Assembly: GCA_031286725.1 (NCBI GenBank)
Contig: JAITTR010000054.1
Span: 1 to 25,680, forward strand
Source: Holosporales bacterium
GTDB taxonomy: Bacteria > Pseudomonadota > Alphaproteobacteria > RUG11792
Length of the DNA: 25,680 bases
Reading direction: 5' to 3'
Position numbers and translations under genes: made by a program. The notes below the pieces were generated by a model, which worked only from the letters and a program-made list of their open reading frames with translations, searched no databases and had not been told where the DNA came from. Shown here one piece after another: positions 23,495 through 25,680 of this stretch (position 1 is the stretch's first letter; the number at the start of each line of letters is the position of its first letter).

Positions 23495-23871
23495 TGGCGC
23501 GTATTGCTGGCGTTAATATTCCTACGCAGAAAAGGGTTATTATTGGGTTATCTTATATTTATGGAATTGGGGCGTATAATGCAAAATGTATTGTTAAAAA
23601 AGCTGGAATTCCTGAATCTAGAAGAGTTTTTGATCTTACTGATGCAGAAATTTTGAAAATAAGGGAAATAATCGATAGCGCTTATAAAGTAGAGGGAGAT
23701 TTAAGACGCGAAAATTCAATGAATATAAAGAGATTGATGGATCTCGGGTGTTATCGTGGCTTGCGTCATAGAAAAGGCCTTCCCGTGAGAGGCCAAAGAA
23801 CTCACACGAATGCAAGAACCAGAAAAGGAAAGTCCATTCCTATCGCCGGCAAGAAAATTGCGACCAAATAA
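23494..23871 (+). CDS. rpsM: 30S ribosomal protein S13
   Basis: Protein of the 30S head that contacts the P-site tRNA and bridges the subunits. The GTG start at 23494 shares one base with the adk2 stop (TAGTG); AGGAG lies before it. The 125 residues read MARIAGVNIPTQKRVIIGLS, then the segment YGIGAYNAKCIVKKAGI, LRRENSMNIKRLMDLGCYRG and the basic tail RHRKGLPVRGQRTHTNARTR. All expected. It is the first gene of the alpha-operon part of the array. Confidence 0.97.
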   Translation: MARIAGVNIPTQKRVIIGLSYIYGIGAYNAKCIVKKAGIPESRRVFDLTDAEILKIREIIDSAYKVEGDLRRENSMNIKRLMDLGCYRGLRHRKGLPVRGQRTHTNARTRKGKSIPIAGKKIATK

Positions 23872-23893
23872 TTTTTTATAAAAGGAATATTTT

Positions 23894-24286
23894 ATGGCTC
23901 AGAAAACCGTTGGAAGAGTGAAAAGAAGAGAGAAGAAAAATATTGTTAATGCCGTGGCTCATGTGAACGCTACGTTTAACAACACGATAGTAACTATAGC
24001 GGATGAGCGCGGCAACACAATTGCTTATGGTTCCGCAGGAATTGTTGGCTTCAAGGGTTCGAGAAAATCGACTCCATATGCCGCCCAATTGGCCGCGGAG
24101 GATGCCGCTAAGAAAGCCATGGAGCACGGCGTGAAGAATGTTAAAGTTATCGTGAAGGGGCCTGGAGCGGGGAGAGAGACCGCTATAAGATCTCTTCAAA
24201 GCGCTGGTTTTGTTATAACGTCTATAAAAGACGAGTCTCCTCTTCCGCATAATGGGTGCAGGCCGCCAAAGGCTCGTAGAAATTAG
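23894..24286 (+). CDS. rpsK: 30S ribosomal protein S11
   Basis: Protein of the 30S platform near the Shine-Dalgarno binding site. The 130 residues contain NIVNAVAHVNATFNNTIVTI, SAGIVGFKGSRKSTPYAAQL and VIVKGPGAGRETAIRSLQSA, ending DESPLPHNGCRPPKARRN, all conserved. AAAGGAATA precedes the ATG. In E. coli rpsD follows here; it is missing, as is usual in alphaproteobacteria, and rpoA follows after 23 nt. Confidence 0.98.
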   Translation: MAQKTVGRVKRREKKNIVNAVAHVNATFNNTIVTIADERGNTIAYGSAGIVGFKGSRKSTPYAAQLAAEDAAKKAMEHGVKNVKVIVKGPGAGRETAIRSLQSAGFVITSIKDESPLPHNGCRPPKARRN

Positions 24287-24309
24287 TTTTTTGTTTTGGA
24301 GTAAATTGA

Positions 24310-25323
24310 GTGAGTACGTGGCAAAGGTTGATAAAACCGAGAAAAATTGAGATTCAATATTCCGATCAGCTTTTAAGAGATGGAACTGTTATTCTTGAGC
24401 CATTGGAGCGGGGGTTTGGGACGACTTTAGGAAACGCGTTAAGGAGAGTTTTGTTATCTTCTATAAGCGGCTCTGCCGTGACTTCAGTGAAATTTGAAGG
24501 AGTGGCTCATGAGTTTTCTACGATTCCTGGCGTGAGGGAAGATGTTCCTGAAATTATTCTTAATATAAAAGCTTTGAAGATAAAATTAAATTCGGATAGA
24601 CCTAGAAAAGTGAAAATATCCGCATCTGGGCCCAAAATAGTAAAGGCTAAAGATATAGAATGTTCATCTGACGTTGAGATACTAGACCCGGAACATATAA
24701 TATGTACGCTCGAATATGGAGCGTCAGTTAATATGGAGTTAACGATTAATAATGGAAAAGGTTACGTTACGGCCTCTAATCAAGAGGATTGTAATAAACA
24801 AATCGGAGTTATAGCCGTAGATTCTATTTTTAGCCCTATTGAGCTTGTTGATTTTAAAGTGGAGCAAACAAGAGTCGGTCAAAGAACGGATTACGATAAG
24901 TTGACAATCAGAATAAAAACTGACGGCTCTATAAGGCCAGACGATGCGTTGGCTTATGCCGGGGCTATTTTAAGAGATCATTTTTCAGCGTTTGTTAATT
25001 TTGACGAATTCCCTGTTTACGATTCGAAAGAAGAATTAAGCGATTTTCCATTTAATAAGAATTTATTAAAGAAAGTCGACGAGTTAGAATTGTCTGTTAG
25101 GTCTGCAAATTGTTTGAAAAATGAAAATATATTCTATATCGGAGATTTAATTCAAAGATCTGAAAGCGATATGTTAAAAACTCCGAATTTCGGAAGAAAG
25201 TCTTTGAACGAAATTAAAGCTTTATTATCCAGCATGGGACTTTCGTTTGGGATGACCGTTGCCGGATGGCCTCCTGAGAATATAGACGATTTGGTCAGAA
25301 AAGCCGACGATCAGTATAATTAG
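24310..25323 (+). CDS. rpoA: DNA-directed RNA polymerase subunit alpha
   Basis: Assembles the RNA polymerase core and binds upstream promoter DNA. The 337-residue protein starts at GTG 24310 (MSTWQRLIKPRKIEIQ), with TTGGAG upstream. The N-terminal dimerisation domain has LERGFGTTLGNALRRVLLSS, the C-terminal domain has ELSVRSANCLKNENIFYIGD and LLKTPNFGRKSLNEIKALLS, with the Arg and Asn of RSANCL corresponding to DNA-contacting residues in E. coli. The NFGRKSLNEIK helix-hairpin segment is intact. Length is normal. Confidence 0.98.
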   Translation: MSTWQRLIKPRKIEIQYSDQLLRDGTVILEPLERGFGTTLGNALRRVLLSSISGSAVTSVKFEGVAHEFSTIPGVREDVPEIILNIKALKIKLNSDRPRKVKISASGPKIVKAKDIECSSDVEILDPEHIICTLEYGASVNMELTINNGKGYVTASNQEDCNKQIGVIAVDSIFSPIELVDFKVEQTRVGQRTDYDKLTIRIKTDGSIRPDDALAYAGAILRDHFSAFVNFDEFPVYDSKEELSDFPFNKNLLKKVDELELSVRSANCLKNENIFYIGDLIQRSESDMLKTPNFGRKSLNEIKALLSSMGLSFGMTVAGWPPENIDDLVRKADDQYN

Positions 25324-25340
25324 TTATTGGAGAGACATTC

Positions 25341-25680
25341 ATGAGACATGGATTAGCAAAACGTAAATTAAATAGAACGAGTTCGCATAGAAAAGCGATG
25401 TTTAAAGCCTTGTCTTGTTCTTTGTTTGAACATGAGCAAATTAAAACTACATTACCAAAAGCCAAAGAATTGAGGTCTGTAGTTGAAAAGCTTATAACTA
25501 TTGCTAAAAGAGGAACCTTACATACAAGAAGATTGGCTACGTCTAGATTGCAAAACGATGCGGTTGTAAAAAAATTGTTTGAGGATATAGCTCTGAGATT
25601 TTCTAATAGAAACGGAGGCTATACAAGGATAATGAAAACTGGATTTAGATATGGCGACGCCGCTCCTATGGCTATTATAG
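25341..25680 (+). CDS. rplQ: 50S ribosomal protein L17, 3' end outside window
   Basis: Protein of the 50S subunit near the tunnel exit and last gene of the classical alpha operon. From ATG 25341 the frame reads MRHGLAKRKLNRTSSHRKAM, then FKALSCSLFEHEQIKTTLPK and AKELRSVVEKLITIAKRG, and is still open at the window edge with TRIMKTGFRYGDAAPMAII. About 113 of its roughly 120-140 residues are seen. TTGGAGAGA precedes the start, and the gap after rpoA is 17 nt. Confidence 0.97.
   Translation, partial: MRHGLAKRKLNRTSSHRKAMFKALSCSLFEHEQIKTTLPKAKELRSVVEKLITIAKRGTLHTRRLATSRLQNDAVVKKLFEDIALRFSNRNGGYTRIMKTGFRYGDAAPMAII

Noticed and set aside
1..25680. CRISPR array, tRNA or rRNA genes, phage genes
   Set aside because: No regularly spaced repeats, no tRNA-like cloverleaf with GTTCGA-type arms and no rRNA or phage motifs were seen by eye; a tRNAscan or Rfam search would be the decisive test.

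Overview
The window comes from an AT-rich alphaproteobacterium, most likely a host-associated one of the Holosporales/Rickettsiales kind. The evidence is the low GC throughout, adk placed between secY and rpsM, no rpsD in the alpha operon, eroded intergenic stretches, and palindromic repeat elements. The placement is inferred from content; no database search was possible.

Left part (1-7389): accessory and partly decayed DNA. It holds the 3' part of a lysine-rich coiled-coil protein (to 1063), about 900 bp with no recognisable gene, a broken IS1-family transposase (minus, 1959-2606) and lepB (signal peptidase I, minus). Divergent from lepB is a three-gene ABC importer (3818-6367) of the TrpX/TrpY/TrpZ type: binding protein, ATPase and permease. 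Its 280-nt leader contains two very short ORFs, each with two Trp codons near the end, next to small hairpins, which looks like ribosome-mediated attenuation. From 6368 to 7389 there is no intact gene. That stretch holds two copies of a palindromic element, a 17-bp perfect hairpin, and what may be the remains of a small gene.

Right part (7390-25680): a single uninterrupted plus-strand array that fuses the str, S10, spc and alpha operons. The order is rpsL-rpsG-fusA-tuf-rpsJ-rplC-rplD-rplW-rplB-rpsS-rplV-rpsC-rplP-rpmC-rpsQ-rplN-rplX-rplE-rpsN-rpsH-rplF-rplR-rpsE-rpmD-rplO-secY-adk-adk2-rpsM-rpsK-rpoA-rplQ (cut by the window edge). Gaps are 48 nt or less and several neighbours overlap or nearly touch, so it is probably transcribed as one long unit making ribosomal proteins, both elongation factors, the Sec channel, adenylate kinase and RNA polymerase alpha. 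I saw no terminator inside it.

The most unusual points are: (1) a tandem adenylate kinase duplication in which the second copy has gained an N-terminal signal peptide and has changes in otherwise conserved active-site motifs, suggesting an exported Adk-like protein; (2) the Trp-codon leader peptides in front of a Trp/aromatic-type ABC importer; (3) the paired palindromic elements before rpsL; (4) arginine at S12 position 43, a residue associated with streptomycin resistance elsewhere.
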